Below are positions 43,785 to 51,763 of a stretch of 64,000 nt of DNA, in pieces. The position numbers were made by a program, and so were the translations under genes. The notes beneath the pieces were generated by a model. That model had not been told where the DNA came from. It searched no databases and saw only the letters and a program-made list of their open reading frames with translations. The DNA comes from Mycobacterium xenopi (GTDB lineage: Bacteria > Actinomycetota > Actinomycetes > Mycobacteriales > Mycobacteriaceae). How positions within the stretch are numbered: the stretch's first letter is position 1; every line of letters starts with the position of its first letter. The stretch is taken from assembly GCF_009936235.1 (NCBI RefSeq), contig NZ_AP022314.1, positions 1,798,001-1,862,000 on the forward strand, written 5' to 3'.

Positions 43785-44237
43785 TTAGCGAGCGTCCGGA
43801 TTGGTATAGATGCGGTCCGGCGCGATCAGTACGGCGGCTCGACGTTCCTCAGCCATCACCCGGTCGTAGGTGTCCCAATCGTCGTGGCTGCCGCCCGCGG
43901 CTTGAAAGATGTTGCGCAACAAGATCCGGAGGGCTTCGTCATCGACATCGGGGTGCGGGTCGTCCGGACCGATGATCTCGGCGTGGCCCTCGACGGTCGC
44001 CCACTGCCAGCCGGCGCGAGCGACAACCGTCACCCGCGAATCGACGCGCAGGTTGCGTAGCTTCTGTGAGCCGCCGATAGCCACCAGCCCGACGACGTCT
44101 GCGCTCGTCAACGGGTGCGGCAAGACGCCAGCGTTGACCACCGACGCCTGAATGCTGCGGTCGCTGCGCAAGGTGGCCAAAACACACAGCCCGCGGTCTT
44201 TGGACAACAGCTCAGCAAAAGCGGAAAGATCGGTCAC
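43785..44237 (-). CDS. PPOX-class F420-dependent oxidoreductase
   Basis: 150-aa split-barrel flavin/deazaflavin-binding protein of the pyridoxamine 5'-phosphate oxidase-like superfamily (TIGR03618-type). Motifs: GLCVLATLRSDRSIQASVVN, a KLRNLRVDSRVTVVAR strand-turn with the family Arg, and GWQWATVEGHAEIIGPDD. Probably uses coenzyme F420. The GTG at 44237 is used because GGGAG lies 11 nt upstream; a TTG-started frame to 44267 is less likely. 33 bp downstream of the Ddn-like gene on the same strand. Confidence 0.8.
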   Translation of the reverse strand: MTDLSAFAELLSKDRGLCVLATLRSDRSIQASVVNAGVLPHPLTSADVVGLVAIGGSQKLRNLRVDSRVTVVARAGWQWATVEGHAEIIGPDDPHPDVDDEALRILLRNIFQAAGGSHDDWDTYDRVMAEERRAAVLIAPDRIYTNPDAR

Positions 44238-44270
44238 GACGCCAGTGTCTCCCAGCGACAGACGCAAGCA

Positions 44271-44720
44271 TCAGTTGGCCGGGATCGGGTCGAATCGAAA
44301 CACCGCGATTCGGCCCGCTAGCGCCTCGACTTCCTCCGGAGTGCCGCGGGAGACCAAGCCGGCGCGTTTCAGGAAACCCACGCCGATCGGCACTTCGGCG
44401 GGAAACGCACGCAGCACTGGACGCGACTCCTCGGCATTCAACTCAACGACCTTGACTCGGCGCGATTTTCGGCCCCTGCTCAAAGTTCCGACTCCGGCGG
44501 CGCGGGCATTGTGTACCCAGTCGGCACCCGGATATCCAGCCACGGCGAACAGGTGGCCATCGAGCGTAAAGGGGGTCATCGGGGTGCTGCGCGGCAGACC
44601 GCTCTTGCGTCCCGGCAGCGTGAGGATCATCGGGGGTCCTGTCGGAATGCCGAGTTTTTGCAGCGTGATCATGAGCTTGTTGGCCGGTTTGAGCCAGCGT
44701 GGGGGCTTCGGGTTAGCCAC
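44271..44720 (-). CDS. Deazaflavin (F420)-dependent nitroreductase-family protein
   Basis: 149-aa Ddn/DUF385-type protein. It has the N-terminal helix region LKPANKLMITLQKLGIPTG, then LTLPGRKSGLPRSTPM and FAVAGYPGADWVHNARA, which form the F420 phosphate-binding surface in this family. M. tuberculosis Ddn, which activates pretomanid, belongs here, but paralogues are many and this one need not do so. GTG start at 44720. It is followed by the PPOX-class gene and preceded by the methyltransferase (12 bp), so the three probably form one transcription unit. Confidence 0.82.
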   Translation of the reverse strand: MANPKPPRWLKPANKLMITLQKLGIPTGPPMILTLPGRKSGLPRSTPMTPFTLDGHLFAVAGYPGADWVHNARAAGVGTLSRGRKSRRVKVVELNAEESRPVLRAFPAEVPIGVGFLKRAGLVSRGTPEEVEALAGRIAVFRFDPIPAN

Positions 44721-44732
44721 GGTATGCCTCGC

Positions 44733-45416
44733 TTAGCGTAGGTGCGCCGACAACAGCCAGCCCGCCACCGATACCCGGCCGTCGGGTTCAACGCGGAAAT
44801 CAGCGCCCATCAACGCCGACAAATCCATGGCGCCTTGCGGAGCGTTGGCGTACAAGCGCGCAGGCTTGATCTCGTCGACCACCCAGTACTTGGACACCGC
44901 GTCGTGCAATTCGTCGGCGGTCACTGCATTGGCCGGGCCAGCGGGCATCGCCGCTTTGTCGAAGACCAGCACGAAATATGAGGCTCCCGGCGCGGCGGCG
45001 CGGGCAATGGATTGCTGGTACCCCTCGCGGGCCTCCACCGGTATCGAGTGAAACAGCGTGCTGTCAACGACGGTGCCGAACCGCCCGTCGTATCCGGTGA
45101 ACGAACTGATGTCAGCGACCTCGAAGCTGGCGTTGGTCAGGCCACGGTTGGCCGCCTCGCGGCGAGCCAAATCGATAGCGGTCGGTGAAAGGTCAAGTCC
45201 GACAGTGGTATACCGGCGTTCGGCAAGATACAGCGAGAGGGCGGCTTCGCCGCAGCCGACGTCGAGGACGTCACCGTGAAACTTGCCGGCGTCGACCAGG
45301 GCGGCCAGCTCGGGTTGCGGTTCGCCAAGGCACCACGGCGGCCGGCTGCCAGGCCCGAATTGTGCAGACTCGCCGCGGTAGGCCGATTCAAACTCGAAAT
45401 CAAGAGGTTCAGTCAT
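44733..45416 (-). CDS. Class I SAM-dependent methyltransferase
   Basis: 227 aa. SAM motif I is VLDVGCGEAALSLYLA (near residue 50), motif II-like acidic residue in TVGLDLSPTAID, and VADISSFTGYDGRFGTVVDS follows. The N-terminal FESAYRGESAQFG and WCLGEPQPEL resemble small-molecule (thiol/halide-type) methyltransferases, but the substrate is not certain. ATG at 45416 lies 6 nt after a -10 element, so the mRNA is probably leaderless. First gene of a unit with the two F420-type oxidoreductases. Confidence 0.82.
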   Translation of the reverse strand: MTEPLDFEFESAYRGESAQFGPGSRPPWCLGEPQPELAALVDAGKFHGDVLDVGCGEAALSLYLAERRYTTVGLDLSPTAIDLARREAANRGLTNASFEVADISSFTGYDGRFGTVVDSTLFHSIPVEAREGYQQSIARAAAPGASYFVLVFDKAAMPAGPANAVTADELHDAVSKYWVVDEIKPARLYANAPQGAMDLSALMGADFRVEPDGRVSVAGWLLSAHLR

Positions 45417-45422
45417 CGCTTC

Positions 45423-45451
45423 TGTATATCAACACACCTGATATATGTCAA
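45423..45451 (-). promoter_or_regulatory. Near-consensus sigma-A promoter giving a leaderless mRNA
   Basis: Minus strand TTGACA (45451-45446), 17-bp spacer, TATACA (45428-45423), then 6 nt to the ATG at 45416. This is a perfect -35 with optimal spacing and a -10 with one or two deviations, rare in this GC-rich genome. The expected transcription start coincides with the A of the ATG. Confidence 0.75.
45425..45445. promoter_or_regulatory. Inverted repeat over the -10/spacer region
   Basis: TATATCA (45425-45431) and TGATATA (45439-45445) are exact reverse complements separated by 7 bp. The repeat covers the -10 and most of the spacer of the methyltransferase promoter, an ideal place for repressor binding. 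Confidence 0.6.
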
Positions 45452-45460
45452 GCATCTTGA
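45448..45460. promoter_or_regulatory. Inverted repeat at the -35 region
   Basis: TCAAG-CAT-CTTGA, a perfect 5-3-5 palindrome flanked by ATAT/TATA, overlaps the -35 box. It may be a second operator or an activator site; the TATCAAG-like half-sites echo the first repeat. Confidence 0.55.
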
Positions 45461-45521
45461 TATAGAGCCTCGACAGAGCGCGCACTGGCAACGGAGTAAT
45501 GGGTGCGGCATGGTGGCTGGA

Positions 45522-47096
45522 CTACACCAGCCAGGCCGCCGCATTCGGCGACAATTTGCCGTCGACCAACGACGCACTGGCCAACAGAAGCTCACCGTCG
45601 GGCAGCGTCAGCGGACGGTCGCCTGCATTCAGCGCACAAATCAGTCCCGCAGGACACCGGAAGATCAGCGCGTCTCGCGGCGTGGCCAGCCATTCGATGC
45701 GGCTGCCGTCGAATTCGACACGCGTGCGGCGTAATTCGATCGCGCGCCGGAATAACGACAGCGTCGAATCGGGATCGCTAAGCTGCTTTTCGACGGTCAG
45801 CGCCGCCCATTCCGGCGGCATCGGCAGCCAGGTGTCAGAGCACCTGGAAAACCCGAACGGCGGGCCCTCGCCGCTCCACGGTATCGGCACCCGGCAGCCG
45901 TCGCGTCCGCGCTCGGTATGCCCCGAGCGCTCCCAGGTCGGATCCTGCAGCACTTCGTCGGGCAGGTCCACGTCGGGCAGGCCCAGCTCCTGACCGTTGT
46001 AGAGAAAGGCGACGCCCGGCAGGGCGAGCATCACCATCGCCATGGCCCGCGCCCGCTGCAGTCCGATCGTCCCGCCGCCGTAGCGGGTGACCTCCCGCCC
46101 GACGTCGTGGTTGGCCAGTGTCCAGGTTGGAGGAGCGCCTGCGATCGCCGCGGCGGCCAGCGTGTTGTCGATTGCGTCGCGGACCTCGTCGGCATCGAAA
46201 TCGGCCTTGGCCAACCGGAAGTTGAACCCGAGATGCAGCTCGTCGGGCCGCAGGTATTCGGCCCAGCGGGCGTTGTCATCCACCCAGATCTCGCCGATGG
46301 TGACCGCGCCAGGATAGTCGTTTACGACCGCGCGGATATGGCGGTGAATCGCATGCACATTGGGATGGTTGAACCGCGGATCGTCGTCCCGGTGGCGCAG
46401 CAGTCGGTTGCCCTTCGTCTTCATGTCCGGCAGGCCGGGGGGCTTGGCCATCCCATGCGCGACGTCGATGCGGAAGCCGTCCACGCCGCGTTCCAGCCAA
46501 AACCGCAGCGTCTTCTCGAGGTCGTCGAACACCTCGGGGTTGTCCCAATTCAGGTCCGGCTGCTCGGCGTCGAACAGGTGCAGGTACCACTGGCCCGGAT
46601 TGCCGTCCGGCTCGACCACCCGGGTCCAGGCCGGTCCACCGAACACCGACTCCCAGTTGTTCGGCGGCGTCGATCCGCCGGGTCCACGGCCGTCGCGAAA
46701 GATGTAGCGATCCCGCGCAGCGCTGCCCGGCCCGCCCGCCAGCGCGGCCTGAAACCACGGATGTTGCGAGCTGGTGTGGTTGGGCACCAAATCCATGGTG
46801 ATCTTGATCCCGCGCCGGTGCGCCTCGCCGATCAGGCGTTCGAGCGCGGCCAGCCCGCCGAACAGCGGGTCGACGTCACGCGGATCGGCAACGTCGTAGC
46901 CGTGGTCGGCCATCGGCGAGACGGTCACCGGGTTGAGCCAGATCGCGTCGACTCCCAGTGAACTCAGGTAGTTGAGGCGAGCCACCACTCCGTCCAGGTC
47001 GCCGACGCCGTCGCCATTGCTGTCGGCGAAGGACCGGGGATACACCTGGTAGAACACCGCATGCGACCACCACGCGCGGCCATCACCTCCGCCCAT
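45522..47096 (-). CDS. aglA: GH13 alpha-glucosidase AglA
   Basis: 524-aa glycoside hydrolase family 13 enzyme hydrolysing alpha-1,4/1,6 glucosides or trehalose-related sugars in the cytoplasm. Conserved regions: FYQVYPRSFADSNGDGVGD, MDLVPNHTS (region I), GFRIDVAHG (nucleophile Asp, region II), TIGEIW (acid Glu, region III), LANHDVGRE (region IV). The ATG at 47096 overlaps the glbO stop by one base and fits the GH13 start; the frame is open further upstream but that is antisense-like sequence under glbO. Counterpart of Rv2471. Confidence 0.92.
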   Translation of the reverse strand: MGGGDGRAWWSHAVFYQVYPRSFADSNGDGVGDLDGVVARLNYLSSLGVDAIWLNPVTVSPMADHGYDVADPRDVDPLFGGLAALERLIGEAHRRGIKITMDLVPNHTSSQHPWFQAALAGGPGSAARDRYIFRDGRGPGGSTPPNNWESVFGGPAWTRVVEPDGNPGQWYLHLFDAEQPDLNWDNPEVFDDLEKTLRFWLERGVDGFRIDVAHGMAKPPGLPDMKTKGNRLLRHRDDDPRFNHPNVHAIHRHIRAVVNDYPGAVTIGEIWVDDNARWAEYLRPDELHLGFNFRLAKADFDADEVRDAIDNTLAAAAIAGAPPTWTLANHDVGREVTRYGGGTIGLQRARAMAMVMLALPGVAFLYNGQELGLPDVDLPDEVLQDPTWERSGHTERGRDGCRVPIPWSGEGPPFGFSRCSDTWLPMPPEWAALTVEKQLSDPDSTLSLFRRAIELRRTRVEFDGSRIEWLATPRDALIFRCPAGLICALNAGDRPLTLPDGELLLASASLVDGKLSPNAAAWLV

Positions 47097-47482
47097 CAGA
47101 ACGGGGAGTTGACCAGGGAGTGGGCCGCCATTTCCAGGTAGTCGAGCAATTCCTTGCGGTGCTCGTCGTCGAGGGTCTGTGAGTCGATGGAGGCGACGGC
47201 GGTGTGCATGCACCGCAGCCAGGCGTCGCGCTCGAGCGGGGAAATCCGAAACGGCATGTGGCGCATCCGCAGCCTGGGGTGGCCACGCCGTTCGGAGTAG
47301 GTTCGCGGGCCGCCCCAGTACTGCTCGAGGAACATCCGCAATCGTTCCTCGGCGCCGGAGAGGTCCTCTTCGGGATAGACCGGGCGCAGGATCTCGTCCT
47401 CGGCGACCAGCTCGTAAAAGCGTGACACGATCGCGTGAAAGGTTTCCGCGCCGCCGACGGCGTCGTAGAAGGACTGTTGCAC
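47096..47482 (-). CDS. glbO: Group II truncated haemoglobin GlbO
   Basis: 128-aa 2-over-2 globin binding oxygen. SFYDAVGGAETFHAIVSRFY starts the fold; the proximal-region His is in GHPRLRMRHMPF, with the family Tyr/Trp around RTYSE and AWLRCMH. I use the GTG at 47482 because it gives exactly the 128-aa length and N-terminus (xQQSFYDAV) of M. tuberculosis trHbO; ATGs at 47491 and 47500 are possible alternatives. TGATG overlap couples it to aglA. Confidence 0.92.
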   Translation of the reverse strand: MQQSFYDAVGGAETFHAIVSRFYELVAEDEILRPVYPEEDLSGAEERLRMFLEQYWGGPRTYSERRGHPRLRMRHMPFRISPLERDAWLRCMHTAVASIDSQTLDDEHRKELLDYLEMAAHSLVNSPF

Positions 47483-47649
47483 CGGTTCCATCGCCTCCAT
47501 TGTGGTCCATCGCCGGGGAGCCGAGCGCACGCGGGCGTGTCGGCCTGATCACCCCGCGCCACCCGATGTTCACCGATTGACCAGGGCACACACTCTGAAT
47601 TGACGTGCGATCGAGGGCGAATCATGGTGGACTGTTCGGCGGAGGACCT

Positions 47650-48297
47650 ATGGCGCAGCGCAAGAAACGCCGCAGCCACCGCAGTTGTGCGGCCGCGGCA
47701 GGGCTAACCGGGCCGGCGGCCGGTTCACGCCTGCGCAGCGTCGATGCCCATCCACCCAGTCCCCACGACGGCGCCTCTTTCTGGACGCGCCGTCGTGTGC
47801 TGTTGCTGAACTCCACTTACGAGCCGCTGACCGCGTTGCCGCTGCGCCGGGCGATCATCATGCTGATCTGCGGTAAGGCCGATGTCGTCCACGACGACCC
47901 GGCCGGGCCGGTCATCCACTCGGCGACAAGGTCGATCACCGCGCCGTCGGTGATCCGGTTGCGCTCGTACGTCCGGGTGCCATACCGGGCTCGCATCCCG
48001 CTGACCAGGGCCGCGCTGATGCACCGCGATCGGTTCTGTTGCGCCTATTGCGGGTCCAAGGCCGACACCGTCGACCACGTGGTGCCGCGTAGCCGCGGCG
48101 GTGACCACTCTTGGGAGAACTGTGTGGCTTGCTGCTCCACCTGCAACCACCGCAAGGGCGACAAGCTGCTCGACGAGCTTGGCTGGACGCTGCGCCTAGC
48201 GCCGACATCGCCGAAGGGACAGCACTGGCGACTGCTGTCGACGGTCAAAGAACTCGACCCGGCGTGGGCCCGATACCTGGGCGAGGGTGCTGCCTAG
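47650..48297 (+). CDS. HNH endonuclease family protein
   Basis: 215 aa. The C-terminal half carries an HNH/zinc-finger motif: CAYCGSKADTVDHVVPRSRG, then SWENCVACCSTCNHRKGDK (four zinc Cys, catalytic DH and N..H). The N-terminal part RRVLLLNSTYEPLTALPLRR is the typical lead of this actinobacterial HNH family (Rv2469c). Probably DNA repair or processing rather than a toxin or homing enzyme, since it is a conserved core gene. ATG at 47650 after GGAGGA. Confidence 0.88.
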   Translation: MAQRKKRRSHRSCAAAAGLTGPAAGSRLRSVDAHPPSPHDGASFWTRRRVLLLNSTYEPLTALPLRRAIIMLICGKADVVHDDPAGPVIHSATRSITAPSVIRLRSYVRVPYRARIPLTRAALMHRDRFCCAYCGSKADTVDHVVPRSRGGDHSWENCVACCSTCNHRKGDKLLDELGWTLRLAPTSPKGQHWRLLSTVKELDPAWARYLGEGAA

Positions 48298-48370
48298 CCC
48301 CGCAGCATTGCCGAGCGTGTAGCGCGACGGGTGGAGCCGGGCAACCCCACGATGGGATACGGTTTGCGTC

Positions 48371-48604
48371 GTGAGCATGATGGAGATTCACCTGTACTTC
48401 GTGGGAATCCCGCTGTTGCTGGTGGTGGTGCTGGCGGCGCTGATCTGGTCACGCAGGGGACCGCATCCGGCGACGTACAAGTTGTCGGAGCCGTGGACGC
48501 ATCCCCCGATCCTGTGGGCCGCCACCGACGAGGACGTCGGCGACCACCACGGACACGGCAACTCGGAGTTCAGCGTGGGAGGTGGCGCCAGTGGCAGCTG
48601 GTGA
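48371..48604 (+). CDS. Small single-pass membrane protein
   Basis: 77 aa with one transmembrane segment at about residues 9-26 (YFVGIPLLLVVVLAALIW) and a soluble tail KLSEPWTHPPILWAATDED followed by a His/Gly-rich end. Start codon GTG at 48371 (ATGs at 48377 and 48380 are alternatives). TACGGT at 48358-48363 ends 7 nt before the GTG and no ribosome site is visible, so a leaderless transcript is possible. Its end overlaps the next gene by 14 bp. Function unknown. Confidence 0.7.
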   Translation: MSMMEIHLYFVGIPLLLVVVLAALIWSRRGPHPATYKLSEPWTHPPILWAATDEDVGDHHGHGNSEFSVGGGASGSW

Positions 48605-49058
48605 AGTCGCGACGATCGAACCCACCCAGCTGCCGAACGGTTGGGTCATCACCGCCAGCGGGCGAATCTCCGGGGTCACCGAGCCGGGCGACGTCTCGGT
48701 GCATTACCCGTTTCCGATCAAAGAACTTGTCACGCTTGACGACGCGCTGACCTACGGGTCGCGGGCAGCCAAGGCGCGGCTGGCCGTCTACATCGGCGAT
48801 CTGGGCAGCGACACCGCAGCGCGGGCCCGCGAGATCCTGGCGAACGTTCCGACCCCCAACAACGCGGTCCTGGTCGCCGTTTCACCTGATCAGCACGCGA
48901 TCGAGGTGGTCTACGGCGCGCAGGTGCGCGGCCGCGGCGCCGAATCGGCGGCACCATCCGCCGTGGCGGCCGCTGCGTCAGCGTTCCAAGAGGGCAACCT
49001 GATCGACGGGCTGGTCAGCGCGGTCCGGGTGCTCAGCGCCGGGATCACACCGGCCTAG
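48591..49058 (+). CDS. DUF5130 (TPM-like) conserved protein
   Basis: 155 aa. LAVYIGDLGSDTAARAREIL and VLVAVSPDQHAIEVVYG form an alpha/beta domain reminiscent of the TPM-fold; the remainder is an Ala-rich helical tail. No signal peptide. The GTG at 48591 is preceded by GGGAGGTGG at 48578-48586; a GTG at 48582 inside that box is the alternative. Counterpart of Rv2468c. Overlap with the preceding membrane protein gene suggests that the two products work together. Confidence 0.72.
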   Translation: MAAGEVATIEPTQLPNGWVITASGRISGVTEPGDVSVHYPFPIKELVTLDDALTYGSRAAKARLAVYIGDLGSDTAARAREILANVPTPNNAVLVAVSPDQHAIEVVYGAQVRGRGAESAAPSAVAAAASAFQEGNLIDGLVSAVRVLSAGITPA

Positions 49059-49093
49059 TTGACCGCGTGGCCGCAAGCGGCCCCGCTCGTAGA

Positions 49094-51676
49094 TCAGGCC
49101 GGCTCCGCGGCGTCGAACCGTTGGGCGTGTAGCGCGCGCTCCACCTCGGCGCGGCCTTCTAGCACCAGTCGGCGCAACGGTGGAGGCACGTCGGGGTCGG
49201 CCAGGAATTCATCGGCGGCGGCGAGCCCGTCGTCGCTAATGTCCCAGGACGGATACAGGCCGATTACCACCGTTTGCGCGACTTCACTTGACCGCCGGGC
49301 CCAGACCCCAGGGATGGCCGCGAAGTAGCGCGGGGTGAACGGCTTGAGCAACTCGCCCTGGCCGGGTGCTGTGATCCCCGCAATGATCGATCGCCCCACG
49401 ACGTTGGGCAGTGTGTCGTCCTCGATCACCTTGGTCCAGGCGTCCTCCTTGACCCGCAGTTGCGGTCGCGCAGCCGAGGCTTTAGCGGCGTTGCGCTTGC
49501 CGGCCGCCGTGGGATCGCGCTGCACCTCGGTGTCGATGAAAGGGGTTTCCGGCCCGTCGGCATCGACGACGCCCGCGGCGGCCAGCGCGGTGACGATGCG
49601 CCACCGCAGATCGGTGTCCACCGCGAGACCCTTCAGCCCCAGTTCAGCCGGGTCGGTTTCCAGCAACTGCGACAACACCGCGGTGTGCCGCTCGGAGAGC
49701 ACCGACGCGCACAGCGCGTTGACGTACGCCAGCTGGCGATCCGATCCGGGCTCGGCGGCGCGGGCCAACTCCAGCAGCCGGTCGTCGAATGCCGGCCAAC
49801 CGTGCTCGCGAGCCCAGTCCGGCTCGGCATAGGAGCCCAGCGCGGTCTGCGCCTGTTGCAACAGCCGCTGAGCCACCCCGATCTCGGTTTCGGCCTGAAC
49901 CCCGCCCGAGACCAGCGTCACGAAATCGCGGGCTTTTAATTCGGCGTCGCGGGTCATCTCCCACGCCGCCGACCACACCAGCGTGCGGGGCAGCGGCTCG
50001 GCGATATCGGCGATGCGCTCCAGCGCCGTCTGCAACGAGTGCTGGTCGAGCCGCAGCGAGCAGTAAGTCAGGTCGTCGTCGTTGACCAGCACCAACTTTC
50101 CACGCGAAACACCTTGCAGCGCTTGCACTTCCGTCGTCGGACCAGCGACATCAAGTTCTTCGCGGCGTACCCGCACCAGTTTTCCGCTTCCGTCGTCGTC
50201 GTAAATGCCAACCGCCAGCCGATGCACCCGCGTTTCACCGCCGCCGGGCTGGGCGCCACTCTGGAGGATCGCAAATCGGGTGAACCGGCCATCGGCGTCG
50301 ACGTCGAAATCTGCCCGCAGCGTGTTCAGCCCGGTGGTTTTCAGCCACTGCTGACCCCAGTCGGAAAGGTCGCGGCCGGACGCCGTCTCCAGCGCCGCCA
50401 GCAGGTCGTCGAACGTTGCGTTGCTGAAGGCGTGCGTTTTGAAGTAGTCGCGCAGCCCGGCCATGAAGTTGTCGAGCCCGACGTAGGCCACCAGCTGTTT
50501 GAGCACGCTGGCCCCCTTGGCGTAGGTGATCCCGTCGAAGTTGACCTCGACCGCGGCCAGGTCGGGGATGTCGGCCGCCACGGGATGCGTCGAGGGCAGC
50601 TGATCCTGCCGGTAGGCCCACGACTTCTCGGCGTTGGCGAATGAGGTCCAGGCCTCGGTGAATTCGGTTGCCTCACTTTGGCACAGCACCGAGGCGAAGG
50701 TGGCGAACGACTCGTTGAGCCACAGATCGTCCCACCACCGCATCGTGACCAGATCACCGAACCACATGTGCGCCATCTCGTGCAGGACGGTCTCGGCGCG
50801 ACGCTCGTAAGACGCCCGGGTGACCTTGCTGCGGAACACGTAGTCCTCGATGAAGGTCACCGCACCCGCGTTTTCCATTGCACCGGCGTTGAATTCGGGC
50901 ACGAACAGCTGGTCGTACTTGCCGAAAGCGTAGGGCATGCCAAAGTGCTTGTGGTAGAAGCCGAACCCCTGCTTTGTCTGGGTGAACAGCCGCTCGGCGT
51001 CCATGTACTGGGCCAGTGTGGCCCGGCAGAAGATACCGAGCGGGATCTCGCCGTGCTCGTCGATGTAGGTATCGGTCCACTTCGCGTAGGGTCCGGCGAT
51101 CAGTGCGACCAGGTAGGTGCTCATCCGCGGGGTGGTGGCAAACGTGTGCACACCGTCCTCGACGCTGAGAGGCGCCGCGTTGGAGATGACCTGCCAGTGC
51201 TCGGGTGCTCGCACCGACACGTCGAAGGCGGCCTTGATGTCGGGTTGGTCGAAGCAGGCGAACATGCGCTTGGCGTCGGCGGTTTCGAACTGCGAGTACA
51301 GGTACACCTCGTTGTCGACGGGGTCGACGAAACGGTGCAGGCCCTCGCCGGTGTTGGAGTAGCGGCAGTCGGCGTCGACCACGAGCTCGTTGTGCTCGGC
51401 CAAGCCGACCAGCGTGATCCCGGTCGACTCGTCATAGCCGGAAATGTCGAGCTCGCGGCCGTTGAGGGTGGCGCGGTGAACGGTGTCTGCGGCGATGTCG
51501 ATGAAGGTGTCAGCACCGGGCAGCGCATCGAACGCCACCGTCGTCGTCGAACGGAAGGTGCGTTCGCCGGGCCCACCGTTGCCGTCGGTTAGATCGAGGC
51601 TGATGCGGTACGTGTCGACGGTGATCAGGGCGGCGCGTTCGACGGCTTGGTCACGGGTCAAATTGGGAAGTGCCAC
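49094..51676 (-). CDS. pepN: Aminopeptidase N
   Basis: 860-aa M1 zinc metallopeptidase removing N-terminal residues from peptides in the cytoplasm. Substrate-binding exopeptidase motif NAGAMENAGAVTF, zinc site VLHEMAHMWFGD (HExxH) with the third ligand Glu in NESFATFAS 18 residues further on, and the ERAP1-like helical C-terminal domain (~530-850). The GTG at 51676 gives the family start ALPNLTRDQAVERA and the length of Rv2467 (861 aa). It is divergent from the Rv2466c-like gene. Confidence 0.95.
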   Translation of the reverse strand: MALPNLTRDQAVERAALITVDTYRISLDLTDGNGGPGERTFRSTTTVAFDALPGADTFIDIAADTVHRATLNGRELDISGYDESTGITLVGLAEHNELVVDADCRYSNTGEGLHRFVDPVDNEVYLYSQFETADAKRMFACFDQPDIKAAFDVSVRAPEHWQVISNAAPLSVEDGVHTFATTPRMSTYLVALIAGPYAKWTDTYIDEHGEIPLGIFCRATLAQYMDAERLFTQTKQGFGFYHKHFGMPYAFGKYDQLFVPEFNAGAMENAGAVTFIEDYVFRSKVTRASYERRAETVLHEMAHMWFGDLVTMRWWDDLWLNESFATFASVLCQSEATEFTEAWTSFANAEKSWAYRQDQLPSTHPVAADIPDLAAVEVNFDGITYAKGASVLKQLVAYVGLDNFMAGLRDYFKTHAFSNATFDDLLAALETASGRDLSDWGQQWLKTTGLNTLRADFDVDADGRFTRFAILQSGAQPGGGETRVHRLAVGIYDDDGSGKLVRVRREELDVAGPTTEVQALQGVSRGKLVLVNDDDLTYCSLRLDQHSLQTALERIADIAEPLPRTLVWSAAWEMTRDAELKARDFVTLVSGGVQAETEIGVAQRLLQQAQTALGSYAEPDWAREHGWPAFDDRLLELARAAEPGSDRQLAYVNALCASVLSERHTAVLSQLLETDPAELGLKGLAVDTDLRWRIVTALAAAGVVDADGPETPFIDTEVQRDPTAAGKRNAAKASAARPQLRVKEDAWTKVIEDDTLPNVVGRSIIAGITAPGQGELLKPFTPRYFAAIPGVWARRSSEVAQTVVIGLYPSWDISDDGLAAADEFLADPDVPPPLRRLVLEGRAEVERALHAQRFDAAEPA

Positions 51677-51763
51677 GGGTCTAAACCTAGCCGCCGGGAA
51701 CACAGCGCCTGCGGCTACGGTTGTGCTGGACGGCTGTCCACCCCGTCGATGAGAGGATCTTGC

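Noticed and set aside
47097..47591. N-terminal extension of aglA
   Set aside because: It would lie on the same strand under the whole glbO gene in another frame; the GH13 sequence begins just after ATG 47096.
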